The notes under the pieces: model-generated
Seen by the model: only the letters and a program-made list of their open reading frames with translations
Told to the model about the DNA's origin: nothing
The model's database searches: none
Shown: positions 1 to 6,020 of the stretch, one piece after another
How the letters are laid out: each line of letters opens with the position of its first letter
How positions within the stretch are numbered: the first letter of the stretch is position 1
Position numbers and translations under genes: made by a program
DNA from: an uncultured Halieaceae bacterium
GTDB taxonomy: Bacteria; Pseudomonadota; Gammaproteobacteria; Pseudomonadales; Halieaceae
Direction of reading: 5' to 3'
DNA length: 6,777 bases
Assembly: GCA_913063005.1 (NCBI GenBank)
Contig: CAJXZI010000106.1
Coordinates: forward strand, 1-6,777

Positions 1-515
1 ACAGACTAAATCATTCACGTACCGTTGATTTGATCCGAAGCGGCTTAGTTCAAACGGCCAACGGTGAGTTTTTGCTTTCTGTTTACCAAGAGAGCACCCA
101 GGGGCATATCCACATGGCCCTGAGTACGGGTGACATATCAGTAGATTCGCCGACGCTTGTGCGTGTGCACACAACATGTGCCCTGCGTGACTTGATGTCG
201 ATACCGGCGCCGGAACGCTCCTCATGGTCGATCCAAGCCAGCTTGGCTCGTGTACGCGAGGAGGGTAGTGGAGTCGTTGTGTTAATAAACAAAGAAGCGA
301 CTGATTCGGAGCTTTTAACGCAAGTGGACGCGGTCTTGGGTCGGCAAATATTAGATCATTCACAACAGCGTTCAGTGGGTTACTCGCAGGTCGGCATGGG
401 TGCGCAAATTTTGCGTGACTTGGGCGTTGGTAAAATTCGCCTCATGGGGCCACCAGTCAAGTACAATGCCCTTGAAGGCTTCGGGCTTGAAGTCGTTGAA
501 TTTATAGAGCCATAA
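1..515 (+). CDS. ribBA: RibBA C-terminal part (3,4-dihydroxy-2-butanone-4-phosphate synthase with degenerate GTP cyclohydrolase II-like domain), 5' partial
   Basis: The frame is open from base 3 to the TAA at 513-515, giving 170 residues of a protein that begins outside the window. The TTG at 30 is not a real start, because the family sequence continues upstream of it. The visible part is the GTP cyclohydrolase II-like half. The missing N-terminal half should hold the RibB enzyme, which turns ribulose 5-phosphate into the four-carbon precursor of lumazine. Recognisable segments are TLVRVHTTC, GSGVVVLI, GAQILRDLGVGKIRLMGPP and ALEGFGLEVVEF. They match the Pseudomonas-type protein rather than active RibA. 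Of the three zinc-binding cysteines of true cyclohydrolase II only one has a counterpart, since the RCDCG motif is replaced by ERSSW, and the RGIGL motif is absent. I infer that this domain has no cyclohydrolase activity and that a separate RibA exists elsewhere. It is followed by ribH 32 nt downstream. Confidence 0.93.
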   Translation, partial: RLNHSRTVDLIRSGLVQTANGEFLLSVYQESTQGHIHMALSTGDISVDSPTLVRVHTTCALRDLMSIPAPERSSWSIQASLARVREEGSGVVVLINKEATDSELLTQVDAVLGRQILDHSQQRSVGYSQVGMGAQILRDLGVGKIRLMGPPVKYNALEGFGLEVVEFIEP

Positions 516-535
516 GCCGCGTACAGCGCGTGACG

Positions 536-540
536 AGGAG
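536..540 (+). promoter_or_regulatory. Shine-Dalgarno site that fixes the ribH start
   Basis: AGGAG lies 7 nt before the ATG at 548, an ideal distance. A GTG at 530 is in the same frame but lies upstream of this site, and it would add only the non-conserved residues MTRRRE. The site therefore decides for the ATG at 548. Confidence 0.8.
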
Positions 541-547
541 AAGAGAA

Positions 548-1030
548 ATGGCATCACCATCAATTGCAACCACGGAAGGTCAGCTTCACAGCGTATCAGG
601 AAAGTTTGCCTTGGTTGTTGGTCGCTGGAACAGCTTTGTTGTCGAGCACCTCCTTGAAGGAGCCATCGATACACTCAAGCGACACGGTGTGAATGAGGAT
701 CAGCTTCATATCGTCCGAGCACCCGGCGCTTTTGAAATACCACTCGTGTGCCAGGCAGTAGCCAAGCGTGGCGATGTCGATGCGATTATTGCGCTGGGCG
801 CGGTTATTCGCGGCGGAACCCCACACTTTGAGCATGTTGCCGGTGAGTGCACCAAGGGTATTGCTCAGGTGTCGCTCGACTCGGGTGTGCCGATCGCTTT
901 TGGTGTTCTAACGGTTGACTCCATTGAGCAGGCGATCGAGCGCTCAGGAACCAAGGCCGGCAACAAAGGCGCGGAAGCAGCAACAAGTGCGCTTGAGATG
1001 GTCAGCCTCCTAGGTGCGCTTAACAGCTAA
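548..1030 (+). CDS. ribH: 6,7-dimethyl-8-ribityllumazine synthase (RibH)
   Basis: This cytoplasmic enzyme condenses 5-amino-6-ribitylamino-uracil with 3,4-dihydroxy-2-butanone 4-phosphate to lumazine, the penultimate step of riboflavin synthesis. The product of 160 residues has the family's normal length and all its landmarks: GRWNSFVVE (25-33), RAPGAFEIPL (57-66), GAVIRGGTPHFEHV (84-97) with the likely catalytic His at 93, PIAFGVLT (115-122) and GTKAGNKGAEAA (134-145). The family usually has Phe-Asn in the first motif. Here it is Trp27-Asn28, which places Trp against the bound lumazine ring. The start at 548 is chosen from the Shine-Dalgarno site at 536-540. Its stop codon overlaps the nusB start by one base. 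RibBA, encoded just upstream, supplies one of its two substrates. Confidence 0.97.
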   Translation: MASPSIATTEGQLHSVSGKFALVVGRWNSFVVEHLLEGAIDTLKRHGVNEDQLHIVRAPGAFEIPLVCQAVAKRGDVDAIIALGAVIRGGTPHFEHVAGECTKGIAQVSLDSGVPIAFGVLTVDSIEQAIERSGTKAGNKGAEAATSALEMVSLLGALNS

Positions 1031-1473
1031 TGACGGCCATCAATGTTCTTGCCGCCCAGAGACGGCGCGCGCGGCATTTCTGTGTCCAAGCGCTCTACCA
1101 GTGGTCTATGACCGGCGCGACACCCGCTTCGATTGAAGCTGAATTTCGCACGGATAACGATTTCAGTAATGTCGACACTGAATACTTTAACGAGCTGTTG
1201 GTGGGTATAACTCAGCGTGCAGAGGCATTGGACGCGTTATTTATTCCCCACCTTGATCGTGAACTAGACGTCTTGGATTGCATCGAGCGTAACCTGCTAC
1301 GCCTGGGTACCTTCGAGCTTTTGGAGCGTATCGATGTGCCAGCAAAAGTAACGTTGAACGAGACTGTTTCGCTCGCAAAGAAGTTTGGTGCTACCGACTC
1401 CTACCGTTACATCAATGGTGTGCTCGATCAGGTGGGACTGTCACTTAGGCCGCATGAGCTCTCCGATAGTTAA
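1030..1473 (+). CDS. nusB: Transcription antitermination factor NusB
   Basis: NusB is a small all-helical RNA-binding protein. With NusE (ribosomal protein S10) it binds boxA RNA and supports antitermination on rRNA operons. The 147 residues are close to the length of E. coli NusB. Visible family marks are the basic start RRRARHFCVQALYQW (11-25), EYFNELLVGI (51-60), the central segment CIERNLLRLGTFEL (84-97), and the C-terminal DVPAKVTLNETVSLAKKFG (102-120) followed by DSYRYINGVLD (123-133). The ATG shares its A with the last base of the ribH TAA, and no clear Shine-Dalgarno site precedes it, so translation is probably coupled to ribH. The 54 nt after its stop hold only a weak 5-bp inverted repeat (CTGGC 1491-1495, GCCAG 1507-1511) and no terminator. 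Confidence 0.96.
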   Translation: MTAINVLAAQRRRARHFCVQALYQWSMTGATPASIEAEFRTDNDFSNVDTEYFNELLVGITQRAEALDALFIPHLDRELDVLDCIERNLLRLGTFELLERIDVPAKVTLNETVSLAKKFGATDSYRYINGVLDQVGLSLRPHELSDS

Positions 1474-1527
1474 GTCGCAGATGGGCAGCGCTGGCGTTGG
1501 AAGTTTGCCAGACAAGCCGCTTCAACC

Positions 1528-2451
1528 ATGAGCGAATTTGCAATCATTACACAGTATTTTTCGTCGTTTGGTGCGGGCGCCAACGTCCTGCTGTCAGTTG
1601 GTGACGATGCGGCCGCGCTGCGCGTCGATGAAGGATGCGAGCTTATTGTCTCAACTGACACGTCGGTTGCTGGCGTGCATTTCCCCGACGACTTATTTCC
1701 CGAAGACATCGCTTATAAAGCGGTTGCTGCGGCAGCGAGTGATCTTGCAGCAATGGGGGCAAGCCCTTTGGGTATGACACTGGCAATTTCCTTGCCCGAG
1801 CACGACGCCCTGTGGCTGCATGGGTTTTCTCAAGGACTTGCGGCCGCGAGCCGTGACTTTGACCTCCCTTTAGTCGGTGGCGATACCACGCGTGGTCTCC
1901 TGTCTATCACCGTCACGGTGATGGGGCAGTGTGCAACCGGTCAGAAATTGTTGCGATCAGGCGCCAGCGCAGGTGAGCTGCTTTGTGTTAGCGGGACCTT
2001 GGGAGATTCTGCGTTGGGCCTGTCCATGCTGCAGGGAAAGGAGCGAGGCTTGGATATCGATTTTGAAGACCAGGAATTTCTGTTGTCGAGGTTCAGCCGA
2101 CCAGCTTCGAGAATTAGCCTTGGTCTAAGTCTGCTCGGGCAGGCAACTAGTTGTATCGATATCTCCGACGGTCTACTTGCCGATGCGGCGCATATTGCAG
2201 ACGCTAGCGGGTGTAAGCTTGTGATTGATAGCGCCAGACTCCCTATGTCCGAAGCGCTAGCGGCGAGCATTGGGAGAGATCGTGCCTTGGCGTTCGCACT
2301 AACCGGTGGCGAGGATTTTGAGTTGCTATTCTCGCTTCCAGAATCTAAATCGTTGCCTGATGGTTGCACCATTATTGGTAGGGTGGAGGCTGGTGAAGGC
2401 GTCGTTTGTGACCAAGTTTTAGAGAAGGATGGTTATGACCACTTCCACTGA
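1528..2451 (+). CDS. thiL: Thiamine-monophosphate kinase (ThiL)
   Basis: ThiL phosphorylates thiamine monophosphate with ATP to thiamine diphosphate, the active cofactor. The 307 residues show the AIR-synthase/PurM-type fold motifs in order: GDDAA (25-29), STDTSVAGVHF (42-52), SDLAAMG (71-77), GGDTTRG (117-123), SGASAGELLCVSGTLGDSA (144-162), DISDGLLAD (211-219), LTGGEDFELLF (258-268) and the terminal GYDHF. The Asp residues in GDD, SD, GGDT and DISD are the expected metal ligands. Residues before SDLAAMG are AAA, where E. coli has VNL. The ATG at 1528 is the only ATG, GTG or TTG in frame after the nusB stop, and MSEF matches the usual MGEF start. There is no good Shine-Dalgarno site. The 3' end overlaps pgpA by 17 nt. 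The product is the cofactor needed by Dxs, encoded on the other strand of this window. Confidence 0.97.
   Translation: MSEFAIITQYFSSFGAGANVLLSVGDDAAALRVDEGCELIVSTDTSVAGVHFPDDLFPEDIAYKAVAAAASDLAAMGASPLGMTLAISLPEHDALWLHGFSQGLAAASRDFDLPLVGGDTTRGLLSITVTVMGQCATGQKLLRSGASAGELLCVSGTLGDSALGLSMLQGKERGLDIDFEDQEFLLSRFSRPASRISLGLSLLGQATSCIDISDGLLADAAHIADASGCKLVIDSARLPMSEALAASIGRDRALAFALTGGEDFELLFSLPESKSLPDGCTIIGRVEAGEGVVCDQVLEKDGYDHFH
2425..2429 (+). promoter_or_regulatory. Shine-Dalgarno site for pgpA inside thiL
   Basis: AAGGA ends 5 nt before the ATG at 2435. An in-frame ATG at 2429 overlaps this site and so cannot use it. This favours 2435 as the pgpA start. The site lies within the last codons of thiL, so the two genes are probably translationally coupled. 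Confidence 0.6.
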
Positions 2452-2938
2452 AAATGCCAAATTGCCAATGTTGGTAGCTACATTTTTCGGGTCGGGCCTC
2501 GTGCCAATAGCTCCGGGTACGGTCGGAAGTCTTGCAGCGCTGCCACTTGCCTATATTTTGCTTTCAGTGCCTACGTGGTTCGCAATTCTTGTCTTCTTCC
2601 TCTTATTCGGTGTAGGGGTATGGGCTTCAAATGCTGTCGAGGTAGCGCTTGAAGAGCACGACGCGAGTCTGATTGTGATAGACGAGGTGGTCGGACAGTG
2701 TCTCGTTGTCATCCTGCTCGACCTGTGCCTTCGCGGTGCGGTCGATACAGATTTGTTAATGCTGGTGAGTTTTATTGGTTTCAGACTTTTTGATATTGCG
2801 AAGCCATGGCCGGTAGGGTGGGTCGATGGCAAGGTTGAGGGAGGCTTTGGTGTGATGCTCGACGATGTGATCGCTGCGCTACTGGTAGTGCCTGTTGTGG
2901 CCGGTGCCTATCTGCTCTACGCATTCACGTCGATCTGA
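2435..2938 (+). CDS. pgpA: Phosphatidylglycerophosphatase A (PgpA)
   Basis: This inner-membrane phosphatase removes the phosphate of phosphatidylglycerophosphate to give phosphatidylglycerol, an anionic membrane lipid. From the ATG at 2435 the product has 167 residues, close to E. coli PgpA. Family marks are FGSGLVPIAPGTVGSLAA (18-35), VIDEVVGQ (81-88), FRLFDIAKPWPVGWVDG (116-132), GGFGVML (136-142) and the acidic pair DD (143-144). The acidic residues of VIDE and MLDD are the expected Mg-dependent active site. Hydrophobic stretches near 34-44, 48-64, 89-98, 107-121 and 145-164 fit a multi-pass membrane protein. The start at 2429 would add two residues and is less likely because of the Shine-Dalgarno position. 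It is the last plus-strand gene, and its stop lies 7 bp from the convergent ispA stop. Confidence 0.95.
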   Translation: MTTSTENAKLPMLVATFFGSGLVPIAPGTVGSLAALPLAYILLSVPTWFAILVFFLLFGVGVWASNAVEVALEEHDASLIVIDEVVGQCLVVILLDLCLRGAVDTDLLMLVSFIGFRLFDIAKPWPVGWVDGKVEGGFGVMLDDVIAALLVVPVVAGAYLLYAFTSI

Positions 2939-2945
2939 AGGCGCG

Positions 2946-3806
2946 TTATTTATCGCGATGGACTAATAACCGACTCAGTACAATCAGTGAGTCCGCTGCC
3001 TTGCCAAAAGGGGTCAGCAGAGCAAGTGCCTCATCGAGCAACTCATTGGCGTAAGCGCGTGCAGCGTCCACACCCATACAAGCGACATAGGTCGATTTGT
3101 CAGCCGTAATATCCTTACCCGCTGTTTTGCCTAGTGTCTCTGAGGATGCGGTGACGTCGAGTACATCATCCATAACCTGGAAGGCGAGACCAATATTTCT
3201 CGAGAATTGATGAAGCGCTGATGTCTGTGTCTCGGTGGCGTCTGCGCAAATGGCGCCCGCAAGTACCGACGCTTCGATGAGGGCGCCCGTCTTTCTCAGA
3301 TGAACTTCTTTGAGCAATGAGACGTCGAGAGACTTCCCCTCTGCGGCAATATCCATGGCCTGCCCGCCGACCATGCCGTCGAAGCCTACAGACTTGCTGA
3401 GGAGTCTTATCAACTGAATTTTCTGATTATCGGACAGTCCATCGGTCTCAGCCACCCATTCGAAGGCGAAAGCCTGCAATCCATCGCCAACCAGAATAGC
3501 TGTGGCTTCATCAAATGCTTTGTGAACGGTGGGTTTGCCTCGGCGAAGGTCGTCGTCATCCATGGCAGGTAGATCGTCATGGATGAGTGAGTAGGTATGT
3601 AAGCACTCAATCGCTTCTCCGACTTGGCTTGCGCTTTCAATGGCGTTATTGACAGACTCTGTACCGCTGAGCGCTCTCGTTGCGACCATCGCCGCGGTCT
3701 CTCTGCACAGTCGACTTCTCAGTTGCTTGCCGGGGTTCTCCAGGGCATAAGTGAGCGCCGCTTTGAGGCCGGGGTCGCTACAAGCTATGTGTGATGACAG
3801 TGCCAT
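2946..3806 (-). CDS. ispA: Farnesyl diphosphate synthase (IspA, geranyltranstransferase)
   Basis: IspA condenses isopentenyl diphosphate with dimethylallyl and geranyl diphosphate to farnesyl diphosphate, the C15 precursor of undecaprenyl carriers and quinone tails. It shows the first Asp-rich motif DDLPAMDDDDLRRG (77-90) with the two-residue PA insertion of bacterial FPP synthases, GGQAMD (147-152), KTG (172-174), and the second Asp-rich motif FQVMDDVLD (209-217) followed by GK and KDITADKSTY. TYSLIHDD before the first motif is as in E. coli, which supports a C15 product. At 286 residues it is short at the N-terminus: the substrate-binding motif, GGKRLRP in E. coli near 43-49, is PGKQLRS at 25-31, about 18 residues earlier. 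Lys27 and Arg30 remain. The ATG at 3806 is the first possible start, because a TGA lies two codons upstream, and it has no Shine-Dalgarno site. It follows xseB after 24 nt. Confidence 0.95.
   Translation of the reverse strand: MALSSHIACSDPGLKAALTYALENPGKQLRSRLCRETAAMVATRALSGTESVNNAIESASQVGEAIECLHTYSLIHDDLPAMDDDDLRRGKPTVHKAFDEATAILVGDGLQAFAFEWVAETDGLSDNQKIQLIRLLSKSVGFDGMVGGQAMDIAAEGKSLDVSLLKEVHLRKTGALIEASVLAGAICADATETQTSALHQFSRNIGLAFQVMDDVLDVTASSETLGKTAGKDITADKSTYVACMGVDAARAYANELLDEALALLTPFGKAADSLIVLSRLLVHRDK
2972..2993. repeat. Inverted repeat at the convergent pgpA/ispA junction
   Basis: GACTCA (2972-2977) and TGAGTC (2988-2993) form a perfect 6-bp stem with a 10-nt loop. The repeat lies inside the 3' end of ispA, 33 nt past the pgpA stop. 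Neither strand has a T-run after it, so it is not a standard intrinsic terminator. It could slow RNA polymerase or protect the 3' end of the pgpA message, but this is inference, and a 6-bp stem could also be chance. Confidence 0.3.
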
Positions 3807-3830
3807 ATTTCAGGAGTTATAGCTGTCGGA

Positions 3831-4070
3831 TCAGGGAGAATTGTGAGTTGCCGAAACCGTCTCGATGCGCTGCTCAGCGTCCTCAAGTGCCGTTTGCGCT
3901 GCCTTGGCGATTTTCATACCGGCTTCATAAACCGCAAGCGCGTCCTCGAGCTCGATAGTAGGATCCTCGAGTTTTCTAACGATGGCGGTCAACTCTTCGA
4001 TTTGCTCGCTGAGTTTCTTGTTTTTGGTTGTGTCTTCTACCGTATCCGCGCTTGAGGCTTCATTACTCAT
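3831..4070 (-). CDS. xseB: Exodeoxyribonuclease VII small subunit (XseB)
   Basis: XseB is the small helical subunit of exonuclease VII. Several copies bind one XseA to form the nuclease that degrades single-stranded DNA. The 79 residues have the family's normal size. The core runs from about residue 20: SEQIEELTAIVRKLEDPTI, then ELEDALAVYEAGMKIAKAA, then ALEDAEQRIE. It is predicted to form two amphipathic helices. The first 19 residues are polar and probably disordered. Its ATG overlaps the dxs TGA in an ATGA arrangement, so it is most likely translated by coupling to dxs. The gene for the large subunit, xseA, is not in the window. Neighbourhood with isoprenoid genes is common in Gammaproteobacteria and does not imply a role in that pathway. 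Confidence 0.93.
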   Translation of the reverse strand: MSNEASSADTVEDTTKNKKLSEQIEELTAIVRKLEDPTIELEDALAVYEAGMKIAKAAQTALEDAEQRIETVSATHNSP

Positions 4071-5989
4071 GATGCTACCGCTTTTGTTTCACTCTGAAGT
4101 CTACCTGAAGCCGTTGATACTTTGGCGAGAATATCCTCAGCGGTAAGGCCCGCGTCGCTGCGCGTTTCACCCTGGCCCGCGTGATCGATGAAGCGATCAT
4201 CAATGGCGATATGCCGCACTTCGCAATTCACGCCGCGCTCTGAAAAATACTCTGCAACCGCACTACCAGCGCCGCCAGCGAGTGCGTTTTCCTCAACAGT
4301 GATGAGCAGGTCATGCGAGGCGACGAGCTCGTCGAGGAGGTCTGTATCAAGTGGTTTAACCCAGCGCATATCAGCCACCGTTGCATCCAGCGTATCGCCT
4401 GCTTTGATCGCTTCAGTGAGCAACACACCAAAGTTCACGATCGCAGTGCCTGAACCTTGTCGGACGACCTCACCTTTACCTATCGCTAGCCCTTGCAGTT
4501 CAGGCTCAATTTTTACGCCAATGCCCTCGCCACGGGGGTATCTCACGGCCGAAGGTCCGGGGTGATTGTAAGCGCTTACTAACAGCTGCCTGCAGTCGTT
4601 TTCGTTACTCGGTGCCGCGATGATCATATTCGGGATACAGCGCATGTAGCTCAGATCGAAAGCGCCATGGTGGGTGGCACCGTCTTGGCCCACAAGACCT
4701 GCACGGTCGATCGCGAACGTTACATCTAAATTTTGCAGTGCCACATCGTGTATCAATTGGTCATAGCCGCGCTGCAAGAACGTCGAGTAAATGGCAACCA
4801 CCGGCTTAACGCCATCACAGGCCATACCGGCCGCTAGCGTGACTGCATGTTGCTCGGCAATAGCAACATCAAAATAGCGATCAGGATATTGCTGGGCGAA
4901 ATTGACCATACCTGATCCTTCGCACATTGCCGGTGTGATTCCAGCAAGTCGAGGATCTACCGCAGCCGTATCGCATAACCATTGTCCGAACACATCTTGA
5001 TACTTCGGGGGCTTGGGCGCGGGTGTAACGGCCTCAGCCGGTGTGTCCTTTTTGGGTTCAATCTTACCTAGGGCGTGATAACCAATGGGGTCTTCTTCAG
5101 CCGGAGTGAAGCCTTTCCCCTTGATTGTGCGGATGTGAAGGATTTGAGGTCCGGTCAGTGATGAGACGCGCTCTAGCACTTGGACCAAAGAGGGCAGGTC
5201 ATGTCCGTCCAAAGGTCCGATATAGTGCCAGCCAAGCTCTTCAAAAAGGGTTCCGGGCGCGACCATGCCTTTCATGTGCTCCTCGGTACGCTTAGCGAGA
5301 TCCCAGGCGGGCTTAACATGCTCGAGTAACTTCTTCGACGTCTCGCGCAGGGTGAGGTAGGTTTGCGTCGCCCAGATTCTTGCGAAATAGCTGGCTAGAC
5401 CGCCCGTATTGTGGCCGATGGACATCTGGTTGTCGTTCAGGATTAGCAGCATATTTGGGCGCTCGTGGCCCGCATGAGCAAGTGCTTCGAAGGCCATTCC
5501 ACCCGTGATCGCACCATCGCCAATAACCGCTACAACCTTACGATCAATACCTTGTTGTCTCGCGGCTAGCGCCATGCCCATGGCTGCTGAAATGCTGGTC
5601 GAGGAGTGACCCACACCAAAGGTGTCGAACTCACTTTCGCTGCGCTTTGGGAACCCGCTCAAGCCGCCTTTCTGGCGCATTGAATCCATACGATGCCGGC
5701 GCCCCGTCAGCACTTTGTGCGGGTAACACTGGTGGCCAACGTCCCAGACAATTCGGTCATCCGGAGTATTGAAAACGTGGTGTAGCGCAATCGTTAACTC
5801 GACAACGCCCAAACCGGCGCCAAAGTGGCCACCTGTTGTAGATACCGAGTAGAGCAAAAACTCGCGTAATTCGTTAGCGAGCTGAATCAATTCCTCACTG
5901 TTAAGATCGGAGATAGCCTCGGGTGCCACGTCTATCCGGTCTAGAACCGGCGTCATCGGGGCTACTGTTGGCAGTTGATCAAAATTCAT
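4067..5989 (-). CDS. dxs: 1-deoxy-D-xylulose-5-phosphate synthase (Dxs)
   Basis: Dxs joins pyruvate and glyceraldehyde 3-phosphate, with loss of CO2, to 1-deoxy-D-xylulose 5-phosphate. This is the first step of the MEP isoprenoid pathway and also feeds thiamine and pyridoxal synthesis. The 640 residues are slightly longer than E. coli Dxs. The thiamine-diphosphate domain has GGHFGAGLG (53-61, His55), WDVGHQCYPHK (82-92), GVGHSSTS (125-132), and the cofactor motif GDGAITGGMAFEA (157-169) closing at NDN (185-187). The pyrimidine domain has AIAEQHAVTLAAGM (376-389) with the proton-relay Glu379, and DGATHHG (436-442). RYPRG (483-487) and the C-terminal transketolase domain (about 500-625) follow. 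I see no missing catalytic residue. The ATG at 5989 has only a weak upstream AGG. The gene lies 20 nt after the SGNH-like gene, overlaps xseB, and is the first isoprenoid gene of the unit. Confidence 0.98.
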   Translation of the reverse strand: MNFDQLPTVAPMTPVLDRIDVAPEAISDLNSEELIQLANELREFLLYSVSTTGGHFGAGLGVVELTIALHHVFNTPDDRIVWDVGHQCYPHKVLTGRRHRMDSMRQKGGLSGFPKRSESEFDTFGVGHSSTSISAAMGMALAARQQGIDRKVVAVIGDGAITGGMAFEALAHAGHERPNMLLILNDNQMSIGHNTGGLASYFARIWATQTYLTLRETSKKLLEHVKPAWDLAKRTEEHMKGMVAPGTLFEELGWHYIGPLDGHDLPSLVQVLERVSSLTGPQILHIRTIKGKGFTPAEEDPIGYHALGKIEPKKDTPAEAVTPAPKPPKYQDVFGQWLCDTAAVDPRLAGITPAMCEGSGMVNFAQQYPDRYFDVAIAEQHAVTLAAGMACDGVKPVVAIYSTFLQRGYDQLIHDVALQNLDVTFAIDRAGLVGQDGATHHGAFDLSYMRCIPNMIIAAPSNENDCRQLLVSAYNHPGPSAVRYPRGEGIGVKIEPELQGLAIGKGEVVRQGSGTAIVNFGVLLTEAIKAGDTLDATVADMRWVKPLDTDLLDELVASHDLLITVEENALAGGAGSAVAEYFSERGVNCEVRHIAIDDRFIDHAGQGETRSDAGLTAEDILAKVSTASGRLQSETKAVAS

Positions 5990-6004
5990 GTTGACACTAT
6001 ACCT

Positions 6005-6020
6005 GTAAATTATTGTTTAC
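6005..6020. repeat. Short AT-rich inverted repeat before dxs
   Basis: GTAAA (6005-6009) and TTTAC (6016-6020) flank a 6-nt spacer and span the stop codon of the SGNH-like gene, 15 nt upstream of the dxs ATG. It could be an operator-like palindrome or a weak hairpin. At 5 bp per arm in AT-rich sequence, chance is also a fair explanation. Confidence 0.2.

Noticed and set aside
530..547. GTG at 530 as the ribH start
   Set aside because: It lies upstream of the good AGGAG site that serves the ATG at 548, and it would add only non-conserved residues.
516..547. FMN riboswitch or promoter between ribBA and ribH
   Set aside because: The gap is only 32 nt and mostly holds the ribH ribosome binding site. 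A riboswitch would be upstream of the window, if present.
1491..1511. CTGGC/GCCAG inverted repeat between nusB and thiL as a terminator
   Set aside because: The stem is only 5 bp with an 11-nt loop and no following T-run, and it lies in the middle of a conserved operon.
1941..2372. Open frame of 143 codons on the minus strand inside thiL
   Set aside because: It lies wholly opposite a strongly supported thiL, its product is Ser-rich and low in complexity, and it resembles no family I know. It is a shadow of thiL codon use.
4188..4565. Open frame of 125 codons on the plus strand inside dxs
   Set aside because: It is opposite the conserved C-terminal part of Dxs and its product is a Ser/Pro-rich sequence typical of antisense shadows.
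5990..6003. TATAGT-like -10 box on the minus strand just before dxs
   Set aside because: There is no matching -35 hexamer at a usual distance, and transcription from it would begin almost at the ATG. Co-transcription with the upstream gene is simpler.
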